From assembly GCA_021443545.1 (NCBI GenBank), contig JABUTU010000010.1:1-64000 (forward strand): DNA of 64,000 nt, in the 5' to 3' direction. The translations under genes and the position numbers were made by a program. This stretch comes from Marinilabiliaceae bacterium (GTDB lineage Bacteria > Bacteroidota > Bacteroidia > Bacteroidales > Marinilabiliaceae). Below, in pieces: positions 34,750 through 44,446 of the stretch. The first letter of the stretch is position 1; the number at the start of each line of letters is the position of its first letter. The notes beneath the pieces were generated by a model. It was not told the origin of the DNA. It searched no databases and worked only from the letters and a program-made list of their open reading frames with translations.

Positions 34750-35628
34750 ATGCTCTACAAGATAGGAAAAAAGCTGATATACGCTGTTTCCAAACTACCA
34801 TTTGGAGTTCTTTACGTCATTGCTGACATAATCTACTTTCTGATGTACTATGTGATACGTTATCGCATAAAGGTCGTCAGAGAGAACCTTAACATTGTTT
34901 TCCCAGAGAAGGACAAAAGTGAGAAGCGAAAGATTGAGCAACGATTCTACCGACATTTTTCCGACTACATAGCAGAGACTATAAAGGGGTTGACGATGGA
35001 TGACGAAGAGTTGATGAAACGTATGGTGATACTCAACCCAGAATTCATCAACCAATATACTAATTCGGGGCGCAGTGTTTTTGTCTACGGTGCTCATTTT
35101 GGCAATTGGGAATGGTTCACTGTCTTTCCTCTAAACTTTACTAATTGTGGAGTCCAGGCCTTCTACCAGCAACAGAGCAACAAACTGATGAACGACATAA
35201 CAGTCGAGAGCCGTTCCCGCAATAAAATAGTACCTGTAGAGAGTCACCGAGGGTTTCGTCATATGGTCGAGTGTATGAAGAGAGGCGAAAACAACGTCAC
35301 ATTAGTTCTTGGAGACCAGTCCCCTCACAGAGGAGCCAAGAAGTATTGGACCAACTTCTTCGGACAAGACACTGCATTCCTGATGGGCGTTGAGACGATA
35401 GCCAAGAGAACGAACCAGGTTCTCGTTTTCCCATCATACAAAAGTTATAGCAGAGGACACTACGAAGTCGAGATGAAACTTATTGAAGATGACCCAGCAA
35501 ACGTTGATGGATCAATTCTTATCGACCGCTTTGCAGCTTATCTTGAAGACGACATTCGTAGCATCCCTGAGCTATGGTTGTGGAGTCACAGACGATGGAA
35601 ACACAAACATGAAAATTTCCCTGACTAA
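34750..35628 (+). CDS. Lysophospholipid/lipid A acyltransferase family protein (LpxL/HtrB-like)
   Basis: 292 aa; 'YGAHFGNWEWF', 'LVLGDQSPHRGAKKYWTNFFGQDTAFLMGVETIAKRTNQVLVFP'. Confidence 0.9.
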   Translation: MLYKIGKKLIYAVSKLPFGVLYVIADIIYFLMYYVIRYRIKVVRENLNIVFPEKDKSEKRKIEQRFYRHFSDYIAETIKGLTMDDEELMKRMVILNPEFINQYTNSGRSVFVYGAHFGNWEWFTVFPLNFTNCGVQAFYQQQSNKLMNDITVESRSRNKIVPVESHRGFRHMVECMKRGENNVTLVLGDQSPHRGAKKYWTNFFGQDTAFLMGVETIAKRTNQVLVFPSYKSYSRGHYEVEMKLIEDDPANVDGSILIDRFAAYLEDDIRSIPELWLWSHRRWKHKHENFPD

Positions 35629-35638
35629 GCACTAAAAT

Positions 35639-36238
35639 ATGCCTCCTCAGATAGCCATAATTACAGCCAATGCCCTGACGGGGTTGGGATTACAGACGAT
35701 TCTTCAAAGCATCATGCCATCGGCACTGGTGTCGCTTTTTGCCTCTTTTGAAGAGTTGGAGAGTAGTGAGCCTGAGGTTTTCGTTCACCTATTCGTCTCG
35801 TCCGACATTTACATATCGCATCCACAATTCTTCAAAAGCTTTAAGAGCAAAACATTCGTACTGACTTGTAATACCCATGACAATCGTGTATGGCAAGGAG
35901 TCAGGACATTGGATGTCAATAAACCGCACAAGGAACTAATTGATACTTTTTCCCGCATGTTCTCACATGCACATGGCAATCGGGAGCATTTCAGTCAATT
36001 TCCTGAGGTTGAAGTGCCTGAAACAAATGACCTCCTCTCACCGCGCGAATGCGAAGTTCTGAGGGAAGCTGTCAGAGGACTTACAAACAAAGAAATTGGC
36101 GATAAACTATGCATATCCCTCCCAACTGTTATCAGCCACCGAAAGAATTTATGCGACAAATTAGGGATAAGAACATTATCTGGTTTAACCATATACGCAA
36201 TAGCAAATAACATAATCGAAACAAGCGAAATCAAATAA
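35639..36238 (+). CDS. LuxR-family transcriptional regulator with degenerate receiver-like N-terminus
   Basis: 199 aa; C-terminal HTH 'LSPRECEVLREAVRGLTNKEIGDKLCISLPTVISHRKNLCDKLGIRTLSGLTIYAIAN'. Confidence 0.85.
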   Translation: MPPQIAIITANALTGLGLQTILQSIMPSALVSLFASFEELESSEPEVFVHLFVSSDIYISHPQFFKSFKSKTFVLTCNTHDNRVWQGVRTLDVNKPHKELIDTFSRMFSHAHGNREHFSQFPEVEVPETNDLLSPRECEVLREAVRGLTNKEIGDKLCISLPTVISHRKNLCDKLGIRTLSGLTIYAIANNIIETSEIK

Positions 36239-36244
36239 CTTCAG

Positions 36245-37855
36245 ATGAGTACACTGACAATAACACTTCAGCTTTTGCTGAGCCTTTCTATCCTCGTTAT
36301 AACCCACGAATTTGGGCATTTCTTTTTTTCAAAACTCTTCGGAGTCAAGGTCGAGAAATTCTACATGTTCTTTGACGTATGGTTCAGCATATTCAAATAT
36401 ATTCCTGATGGACCGCATAAAGAGACATCCATCAAGGAGGGTTTCAACTTCATGAAGCATACAAGTGTGAATGAGGATATAACACCGATCAAAAAGAAAG
36501 AGTTTGACAAAAATCCTGAAAAGTACATAAAGTTAGGCAAGGATCCATTAGTCCTCGAAGAGAAAATAGAGGAGTACGATGAGGAGGTCAACGGCAAGAA
36601 GGAGACCTGGGTCAAGATAAGTCGCCGCACACTTGGTGGCTTCTCTCTGATTAACTACACTGGCAAGAAGCTATCAGAACCAAGCAAGTCATGGTGGCAC
36701 AACACCGACTTCGGACTGGGATGGCTTCCCCTCGGAGGCTATTGCGCTATAACGGGCATGGTAGATGAGACTCAAGGAGCCGACAAACTCAATCATCCCG
36801 TTCAGGACTTTGAATTTCGCGCAAAACCTGCATGGCAACGCTTACTCATCATGGTCGGTGGTGTACTCGTCAACTTCATTACAGCTCCTCTCATCTTTTG
36901 GTTCTTGCTTTTCGGATATGGAGAGAGATATATTCCTTTCAGCGACGCCCCGATGGGTCTTCAGTTTCATGAAGTTATGAAAGAGGTTGGTTTCCAAGAT
37001 GGTGATATAATCGTCTCCATTGATGGCGTTGTCACAGAGACGTATAAGGACATTGCAAATACGATACTCTTTGCTGACACTTGTACAGTTCAGATTCTGC
37101 GCAATGGCGAGAGAATGGATATTGGCATGCCAAGAGAGTTCTACCGCACCATCCTGAGTCGCGAAGTAGCACAACTATGCGCATTGCGATTCCCGACAGT
37201 TGTCGACTCTGTTGTCACACACACACCTGCTGCTGAAGCTGGACTCCTAAAAGGCGATTCCATCATAGGTGTCGACACTCTGGCAACTCCATGCTTTGCA
37301 GATTTCAGCAAGAGACTCTTCGAAATGAGTGGCAAAACGACTAAGCTCGTGATTGTCAGAAATGGAGAGAACGACACCTTATCGGTAGATATCAGCGAAA
37401 ATGGCAAGATAGGATTCTACCCTGTCAATCCTACTCATTGGTTCAATATCAAAACCCGTGAATACGAATTCTTTGAGGCCTTCCCTGCGGGCATCTCAAT
37501 GGGAATTGACAGACTCAGCAACTATGTCAAACAACTGCCTCTAATCTTCACAAAGGAGGGTGCTTCGAGCATTGGAGGATTTGGAACCATTGCAAAACTA
37601 TTCCCTGACGAATGGGACTGGAGAAGTTTCTGGGATACAACAGCACTATTAGCCATAATACTTGCCGTCATGAACATTTTGCCTATTCCAGGTCTCGATG
37701 GTGGACATATACTCTTCCTCCTCATTGAGATAATCATTGGTCGAAAAGTTCCCGACAAATGGCTGGAATATGCACAGATGATTGGCATGACCCTGCTCAT
37801 ATTGCTTGTCCTTTATGCTAATGGCAACGATATATTCAGATATCTTATCAAATAA
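36245..37855 (+). CDS. rseP: RIP (site-2) metalloprotease RseP, with insertion
   Basis: 536 aa; 'ITHEFGHFFFSKLFGVKVEKFYMFFD'; 'LGWLPLGGYCAITGMVDE'; PDZ regions; 'NILPIPGLDGGHILFLLIEII'. Confidence 0.93.
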   Translation: MSTLTITLQLLLSLSILVITHEFGHFFFSKLFGVKVEKFYMFFDVWFSIFKYIPDGPHKETSIKEGFNFMKHTSVNEDITPIKKKEFDKNPEKYIKLGKDPLVLEEKIEEYDEEVNGKKETWVKISRRTLGGFSLINYTGKKLSEPSKSWWHNTDFGLGWLPLGGYCAITGMVDETQGADKLNHPVQDFEFRAKPAWQRLLIMVGGVLVNFITAPLIFWFLLFGYGERYIPFSDAPMGLQFHEVMKEVGFQDGDIIVSIDGVVTETYKDIANTILFADTCTVQILRNGERMDIGMPREFYRTILSREVAQLCALRFPTVVDSVVTHTPAAEAGLLKGDSIIGVDTLATPCFADFSKRLFEMSGKTTKLVIVRNGENDTLSVDISENGKIGFYPVNPTHWFNIKTREYEFFEAFPAGISMGIDRLSNYVKQLPLIFTKEGASSIGGFGTIAKLFPDEWDWRSFWDTTALLAIILAVMNILPIPGLDGGHILFLLIEIIIGRKVPDKWLEYAQMIGMTLLILLVLYANGNDIFRYLIK

Positions 37856-37866
37856 GTATTTTCCAA

Positions 37867-39045
37867 GTGAAAAGATTACTTGTCATAATTGTTGCATTAG
37901 TAGCCTCACTGAGTACAATGGCACAGAACAACTACGGGCAAAACCCGCAGGTGCCCGAGTACATCTATCAGCGTCGCATGGAACAACTTGACAAGCAGAG
38001 TCCTATCAAACTGGAGTATAATGCTCAGGTGCGTGCTTACATTGATGTTTATCTGGAGAGACGTCGCGACCACCTCTCTAATATCATAAGCCGATCAGAA
38101 CTATATTTCCCAATATTTGAAGAGTATCTTGCCAAATACAATCTTCCACAGGAACTCAAATACCTCGCCATCATCGAGTCGGCTCTCGACCCAAAGGCTA
38201 AGTCGAAATCAGGAGCTATGGGATTATGGCAGTTCTTGTACCATGCTGGTCTGATGCTCGACCTTCAGGTGACAAGCTACGAGGATGATCGTTGCGACCC
38301 ATACAAGAGCACTGACGCAGCGTGCAGATATCTCGCCTACCTGTTTCAGAACCTCAATGATTGGCAGCTCGCCCTTGCAGCATACAACGGAGGAATCGGC
38401 ACCGTGCAGAAAGCAATTGAAAGAAGTGGAGGCAAGAAGACATTTTGGGAATTAAGCCCATACCTGACGAACGAAATGAAATCGTATGTTCCAGCATTTA
38501 TCGCTGTGAACTACGTAATGAACAACTATACATTGCACAATCTGATTCCAGGCAAACCCAAATATACATTCGAGGATATAGATACCGTCTATGTCAACCT
38601 CTCTTTGGGATTTGACCAGATAAGCCGTGCCTCAGGTGTATCTCGGGAAGACTTGCAGATGCTCAATCCTCAATACATCAAAGACTTCATACCATACGAT
38701 GATATGCCACGCCCTTTGGTGCTCCCTCGCAATAACGTAAATCGCTATCTGAGAAATGAGCCACACCTAAAGCCCGATGCCGCACCCGACTTGACAGGTT
38801 ATTTCGGAGAACAACATGAGGTCAACCGCAAACATATAGTCAAGGCAGGCGAATACCTCCACAAGATAGCCATGATGTATGGAACAACCGTCGAGGATAT
38901 AATGACATGGAACTCCATGACAACTAAAGATGTCAAGATTGGACAGAATCTGACTATTGTCCAGCGAGAACCCGTCCGACAATTCTTCTTTATAGTACCG
39001 GAAATGATTGCCGATAATGCGAAGAGTGGCAAAAAAAATACTTAA
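37867..39045 (+). CDS. Membrane-bound lytic murein transglycosylase, MltD-like, with LysM
   Basis: 392 aa, GTG start; SLT motif 'LAIIESALDPKAKSKSGAMGLWQFLYHAG'; 'ALAAYNGGIGTVQKAI'; C-terminal LysM 'HIVKAGEYLHKIAMMYGTTVEDIMTWNSM'. Confidence 0.9.
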   Translation: MKRLLVIIVALVASLSTMAQNNYGQNPQVPEYIYQRRMEQLDKQSPIKLEYNAQVRAYIDVYLERRRDHLSNIISRSELYFPIFEEYLAKYNLPQELKYLAIIESALDPKAKSKSGAMGLWQFLYHAGLMLDLQVTSYEDDRCDPYKSTDAACRYLAYLFQNLNDWQLALAAYNGGIGTVQKAIERSGGKKTFWELSPYLTNEMKSYVPAFIAVNYVMNNYTLHNLIPGKPKYTFEDIDTVYVNLSLGFDQISRASGVSREDLQMLNPQYIKDFIPYDDMPRPLVLPRNNVNRYLRNEPHLKPDAAPDLTGYFGEQHEVNRKHIVKAGEYLHKIAMMYGTTVEDIMTWNSMTTKDVKIGQNLTIVQREPVRQFFFIVPEMIADNAKSGKKNT

Positions 39046-42000
39046 TATCCTGCTTGTAGTCTTTCTCTCATTAGTTGGACTATGGGTTACTATTGCCCTA
39101 TTGCTGACTCTCCCACCTCTTCAAAATCAGGCTCGTCTTCAATTGCAGAACTCTCTTTCAAGTCAGCTTCATGCCCCCATATCTATTGCTGAGTTCCAAT
39201 TTTTCCCACTTAGAACAGTCAGTCTCAGACATATACGCATACTAACACCCGACAGCACATTATTTGCCTCCATCGGACGTCTGAAAGCCTCTATAGGACT
39301 CTCTTCGTTATGGCAAAACAGACTTTCCTTGAGCGGGATTGACATCGACTCCTTGAATGTACTCATCGAACAGACAAACGAAAAGCCTGTACGTTTCAAC
39401 TGTTCATTCATGATAGAAACGGACGATGCAAGGCAAGACAGTGTCGAGACAAGTCTGAATATTAGTGTTGATGATATCAGAATAACCCACTCCAACGTTC
39501 TGTACAAACCCATAGGCAAAAAGAGTCAATACATCGGCAACATCAATGTCCATATAACCGACCTCGACATTAATGAGATGCTCACCCACTTAGATGTTGA
39601 CCGTCTTGTAGCAAATATCAACGGCATTCACACTCAGATAAAATTAGAAGCCACCTATCAATCTGATACAATTCTCATCGAAGATATGGAGAGCTTTTAT
39701 GGACAATCGCATCTCATACTGAACTTCCTTGAGTATTCCAAAGATCACGTAAAAACATCAATCCATGAGCTATCACTTATGCAAGAACAAAACTCTCTTC
39801 TATTTGGCGACGAATATGCCCTGGAGAGAGTCGTTTTGAAAGGCGCTGTCGACTTGAATGGAGACGAAATACAAATTGATAATGTGACAGGCAACATAGG
39901 AGGGATAACAGCCCCTGGCAGTTTTACTATTAACGGTTCTCTCAGCGGTTGGCGCGATGTTGAGAAGTCAAGAGCCTCCTTAGATATCAGTGATATATCC
40001 ATAAAGGCAAGCGACCTCTCCCCTTTGGTTCCCAATGATATGGCGAATCTATTCGACTCGATTGCTGGTCCGTTGAGTGGACATATAAAGCTCCGAGGAA
40101 CAGATGGACTGATGGGCTTAGCTGTCAACCTTTCGTCGTCACAAGCTTCATTCTCGACAGAGACCCAGATACACATCAAAGGGTGGGACAATATCAGCTT
40201 CGATGGCAGTGTCAACTCCTCAATTATTCCCCAGAATGAAACTATAAAGCCATTGGGTGAAACATCCATTAATGCCACCTTCACTGGTCTATATGCGGGT
40301 TATGACAAAGACGACACATTCATACACTTCAGTGGCACACTTCCCTCTCTTAATATTTTCGACTATAACTACCATGACATCACAATCGATGGAATGGCAA
40401 GTAACAAAATCCAGAACCTATTGATCGACCTTCGCGATAGAAACGGAAATGCGACAGCTATCATCTCGGTTGACAAAAATTCAGATAATCCACAATATGG
40501 TCTGACGATAGGTGCTGATTCACTTCGAATTGGGCAAATGAATATAACTCCCACAATACCTGAGTCTGTTATCGATGGACAGATGAGAGCCGAGATTAAC
40601 GGCACATCCCTTGACGACCTTAGTGGCTTCATCATTGTCAACAACTTGACGATTAAGGGCAAACCAGAAGAGATAAAAACAAAAGAAATCAACATCATGA
40701 TGGGACGCAACCAGGAGGATAATGAGAAACGTCACATCAGCATAAATTCAGACTTCTTGAATGGAAAGATTGAGGGCAGATTCCTTATAAGCCACCTATT
40801 CGACAATATAAGCTGGCGTATGCATAACTGCGCTCCAGCACTCATTAAGGCTCCCCGTCAGCATACAAAGTATGACAACTACGCAACCATTGACCTCAGA
40901 TATTCCGATATACAACCATATGCGCAATACATCGACGATAACCTTCTTATCCGTGGCAATGGCAATATCACTGGTGTACTGAACAGCTATGGGGGGCCAA
41001 TGAGTCTGAATCTCAGCATAGATACTATATCATATGAAAAGTGGAAAGCAAGCCACCTGATTATTGATATTCAGATGGCTGAAAATGACTCCTGCAACAT
41101 AGACATAGCATCGAGGGAGACTTATGGTTCTGGTTTTGGGGATATAGGGGAGGTAAAATGGAGCAATACCCTGACCAACAACAGATGGGATAGTTCACTA
41201 CGGTGGAGATTAAATACTGATGAAAACAATGAACTGTCGACGCATTCTCACTTTTCAAAAAGAAACGACGGCGAGCTACGCACTCATGTTGATATCGACA
41301 GCTCAAATGTGGTTATGAGCGGACGGAACTGGGCCGTAAGCGCATCAGGTATAGACATCGCCTCTGACGCCATTGGTATACATGGGTTCAAACTCAGCAA
41401 TAGAGAGCGTTTTATATCGCTTAATGGCAAAAACTCTAAGGCCAATCCCGAAGATACACTCTCCATCTCCCTCAACAAATTTGCCATCTCTGATGTCCTT
41501 AAAACCACTCCTGACGACAAATACTCCTTGGATGGTGACGTCAATGCACTTGCATATGTTAACGATATATATGGGAAAGTAATAGTCAATTGCAATGCTG
41601 ACATATATAACTTCTACGTCGACGGTGAACGTCTTGACCATGCCTCCATAGAGACACACTGGCAACCAGAACAACAGAACCTCGACATTGGCATGAAGAT
41701 AATTACGAGAGGCAGATTATGTGCTGACGCAAAGGGAAACCTCGACATCTCGCAGAATAAGATGGACTTGATGTTCGACATTGACTCCCTGTCTATCGGT
41801 TGGCTCAACTTCTACCTCTCGACATCCATTGAAGATATGCGAGGCACCACGAGTGGTTGGCTTCGCCTGCACGGACCGCTCGACAACATAGGACTTCATT
41901 CGCGGCTATGCGTGCATAACTCAGCATTCCGCGTCAAACAGACATTTGTGGACTATACTATCGATGGAAACGACAGCATCATACTCTCTCCAAACAACAT

Positions 42001-43411
42001 GGAATTCAAACACATGCAGTTTACGGACGCGTATGGTAATCATGGCGACTTCAATGGAAACATAACGCATAACATGTTCTCAGGACTGCGGTACTATATC
42101 AATTTCGACACCAAAGACCTACTTGTCCTTGAGACAACAAAAAAAGAAAATCCCATCTACTATGGTCATGTTTTTGCGACAGGTCGTCTTGGTGTGCGAG
42201 GAACTACAGCCAATTGTCTGCTCGAAGTCAAAGCGCAATCGCGTGGCAATTCTGAATTCTATATCGTACCCTCTCAGACAAGCGATATAGGTGAGACCGA
42301 CTACATTCATTTCACCAACAAGTCGACCTATGACAACAAAAACGACAAAGGCTTCAACCTTGAGAAACAACTGGAGGGAGTAGAAGCCAACCTCGACATC
42401 GACATTCATCAAGATTCCCGCATTATAGCCATTTTCGACCCGACAACAGATAACCGTCTGGATGTTAAGGGACAGGGTCATATAGGTCTAAATATAACTA
42501 AACAGGGAGATATCCTAATGGACGGGTCATACACCATAAATAGTGGAATATACAACTTCTCATTCCAGCACATCATGAACAAACGATTCGAGATAGAACA
42601 AGGCAGTAAGGTGATGTGGAATGGAGATCCCTGGGATGCAATTGTTGACTTGAGTGCCAAATACCGCGTCAACACATCGCTCTACGATTTGATTGGCAAC
42701 TCATCGGGTATGGCAGAAGGAGCCGACCTGAAGAAGAATGTTCCAGTTCTGTGCAAACTATTCCTCACAGAACATATCATGGACCCAAACATTCGCTTCG
42801 AGATTGAGATTCCATCATCGCAAGCTCTTAACCAAACTGCTATCAATCAGTACCTATCCACAGAAGAGGAGATAAACCGACAGGTATTCTCACTTCTTAT
42901 GGCTGGTCGTTTCTACACTAATGAGAATAACAATGCTAATAATACTGCAACTGGCTCAACTAATGCTTCTGACTATATTGGCACGACTCTATCTGAGCTG
43001 GTTTCCAACCAGTTGAGTAGCTACATCTCACAGAACAAATACAATGTCAATTTAGGAGTCAACTACCGACGTGGCGATGATGTCATGAACGAAGAGTACG
43101 GAGTAAATGCACAGACAGACGTACTTGGTGGCAAGATTATTCTCTCAGGTAGTGTCGGCTATGGACGAGATGCCTCAGCCGATGCACAGAAGGAGGGTAA
43201 CTTCATCGGAGACTTCGATGTCGAGGTTAAACTGAACGAAAGCGGCACCCTCAGAGCAAAAGCCTATACCCATTCCAACAACGATGTCATATACGAGACA
43301 TCTCCTACAACACAAGGTATCGGCATCTCCTACCAGGAGTCGTTCGACCACGTCAGAGAATTATTCCGAAAGTATTTTGGCTGGCTTCGTCGCAAGAAAG
43401 AGGAAAAGTAG
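39008..43411 (+). CDS. TamB / DUF490-type translocation-assembly module protein
   Basis: 1467 aa; N-terminal TM; C-terminal DUF490 features ('GHIGLNITKQGDILMDGSYTINSGIYNFSFQHIMNKRFEIEQGSKVMWNGDPWDAIVDLSAKYRV', 'NYRRGDD...EYGVNAQTDVLGGKIILSGSVGYGRD'). Overlaps the upstream gene by up to 38 nt. Confidence 0.92.
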   Translation: MPIMRRVAKKILNILLVVFLSLVGLWVTIALLLTLPPLQNQARLQLQNSLSSQLHAPISIAEFQFFPLRTVSLRHIRILTPDSTLFASIGRLKASIGLSSLWQNRLSLSGIDIDSLNVLIEQTNEKPVRFNCSFMIETDDARQDSVETSLNISVDDIRITHSNVLYKPIGKKSQYIGNINVHITDLDINEMLTHLDVDRLVANINGIHTQIKLEATYQSDTILIEDMESFYGQSHLILNFLEYSKDHVKTSIHELSLMQEQNSLLFGDEYALERVVLKGAVDLNGDEIQIDNVTGNIGGITAPGSFTINGSLSGWRDVEKSRASLDISDISIKASDLSPLVPNDMANLFDSIAGPLSGHIKLRGTDGLMGLAVNLSSSQASFSTETQIHIKGWDNISFDGSVNSSIIPQNETIKPLGETSINATFTGLYAGYDKDDTFIHFSGTLPSLNIFDYNYHDITIDGMASNKIQNLLIDLRDRNGNATAIISVDKNSDNPQYGLTIGADSLRIGQMNITPTIPESVIDGQMRAEINGTSLDDLSGFIIVNNLTIKGKPEEIKTKEINIMMGRNQEDNEKRHISINSDFLNGKIEGRFLISHLFDNISWRMHNCAPALIKAPRQHTKYDNYATIDLRYSDIQPYAQYIDDNLLIRGNGNITGVLNSYGGPMSLNLSIDTISYEKWKASHLIIDIQMAENDSCNIDIASRETYGSGFGDIGEVKWSNTLTNNRWDSSLRWRLNTDENNELSTHSHFSKRNDGELRTHVDIDSSNVVMSGRNWAVSASGIDIASDAIGIHGFKLSNRERFISLNGKNSKANPEDTLSISLNKFAISDVLKTTPDDKYSLDGDVNALAYVNDIYGKVIVNCNADIYNFYVDGERLDHASIETHWQPEQQNLDIGMKIITRGRLCADAKGNLDISQNKMDLMFDIDSLSIGWLNFYLSTSIEDMRGTTSGWLRLHGPLDNIGLHSRLCVHNSAFRVKQTFVDYTIDGNDSIILSPNNMEFKHMQFTDAYGNHGDFNGNITHNMFSGLRYYINFDTKDLLVLETTKKENPIYYGHVFATGRLGVRGTTANCLLEVKAQSRGNSEFYIVPSQTSDIGETDYIHFTNKSTYDNKNDKGFNLEKQLEGVEANLDIDIHQDSRIIAIFDPTTDNRLDVKGQGHIGLNITKQGDILMDGSYTINSGIYNFSFQHIMNKRFEIEQGSKVMWNGDPWDAIVDLSAKYRVNTSLYDLIGNSSGMAEGADLKKNVPVLCKLFLTEHIMDPNIRFEIEIPSSQALNQTAINQYLSTEEEINRQVFSLLMAGRFYTNENNNANNTATGSTNASDYIGTTLSELVSNQLSSYISQNKYNVNLGVNYRRGDDVMNEEYGVNAQTDVLGGKIILSGSVGYGRDASADAQKEGNFIGDFDVEVKLNESGTLRAKAYTHSNNDVIYETSPTTQGIGISYQESFDHVRELFRKYFGWLRRKKEEK

Positions 43412-43437
43412 GGGAGCTGCAAATTCTTTAAGTTGCC

Positions 43438-44307
43438 TTATAGTTTCTTCTTGTATTTGGTAGGAGTCATCCCTGTTGCGTTCCTAAAGACCCTGATGAA
43501 ATATGACGAATCATCGTAGCCAAGCGCAAAGGCAATATTCTTGACCGACATATTGTCGGATATGAGCATGTGTTGCGCTTTTTCAATACGCTTTGTATTA
43601 ATGTACTGAAGAGGTGTACACCCCATAGAGCGATGAAAGAGTCGAATGAAATGATCATTTGACAGGCACGCCAAGCCAGCCAATTTCTTGATGTTCAATG
43701 GCGATGATATATTTTTGCGTATATACCTGGCACATTCAACTATTCGCTTGTCGACAATATTGAAACTTGTCGTGGTATGTCCAAAAAGCCTCGACAACAG
43801 AATATATATGATGCCTTGTGACTCTAATTGCAGACTTATATGCCGACTCTTATTCTTGGTTATATTCTGCAAAAGGGTATGATTATCGTCGTAGGATTTC
43901 GGATTTGATTTTTCAAGACTCATCGTCGGATTAAGCTCCACCAATCTCGCAAAGAGCGATTCATCACCATCCGCTGATTGTATGGTTCTGGGAAGATTGC
44001 AGAGCTCAAACATACTCTCCCTGTCGTCCAAAAAATCTTCATACAAATGAATGTAATAGTGAACAAATAACCCATCACATTCATAGCTATGGTTGGCAAA
44101 TGGAGGAATCAGGTAAATATTCCCTGGTGACAGCTCAATTAAACTTTCATCCTTGAATCTCACCTTAGCCTCACCCTCGCTGACATAATAGATTCTGGCA
44201 AAAGGACTACACACATTCTTCCAGTTCCAGTCTGCATTATGGTATGCCTTGCCGACATTGAGTAATATGGGATTTATATCATTGATTGTCATGATGCGAA
44301 TATACAA
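43438..44307 (-). CDS. AraC-family transcriptional regulator
   Basis: 289 aa; cupin-like N-terminus; C-terminal HTH 'LNIKKLAGLACLSNDHFIRLFHRSMGCTPLQYINTKRIEKAQHMLISDNMSVKNIAFALGYDDSSYFIRVFRNATGMTPTKYKKKL'. Confidence 0.95.
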   Translation of the reverse strand: MYIRIMTINDINPILLNVGKAYHNADWNWKNVCSPFARIYYVSEGEAKVRFKDESLIELSPGNIYLIPPFANHSYECDGLFVHYYIHLYEDFLDDRESMFELCNLPRTIQSADGDESLFARLVELNPTMSLEKSNPKSYDDNHTLLQNITKNKSRHISLQLESQGIIYILLSRLFGHTTTSFNIVDKRIVECARYIRKNISSPLNIKKLAGLACLSNDHFIRLFHRSMGCTPLQYINTKRIEKAQHMLISDNMSVKNIAFALGYDDSSYFIRVFRNATGMTPTKYKKKL

Positions 44308-44446
44308 ACAAAAACGATAAATGTCGATAAAATACCATTATTATCCACATTTATTCTGCATTATCACCGAATATGTGTTCACTTTTGCAATTATAAAGAA
44401 GGTATTCAATAGCATTATATAAAACAATAACCAAATAGTTGTTGAT

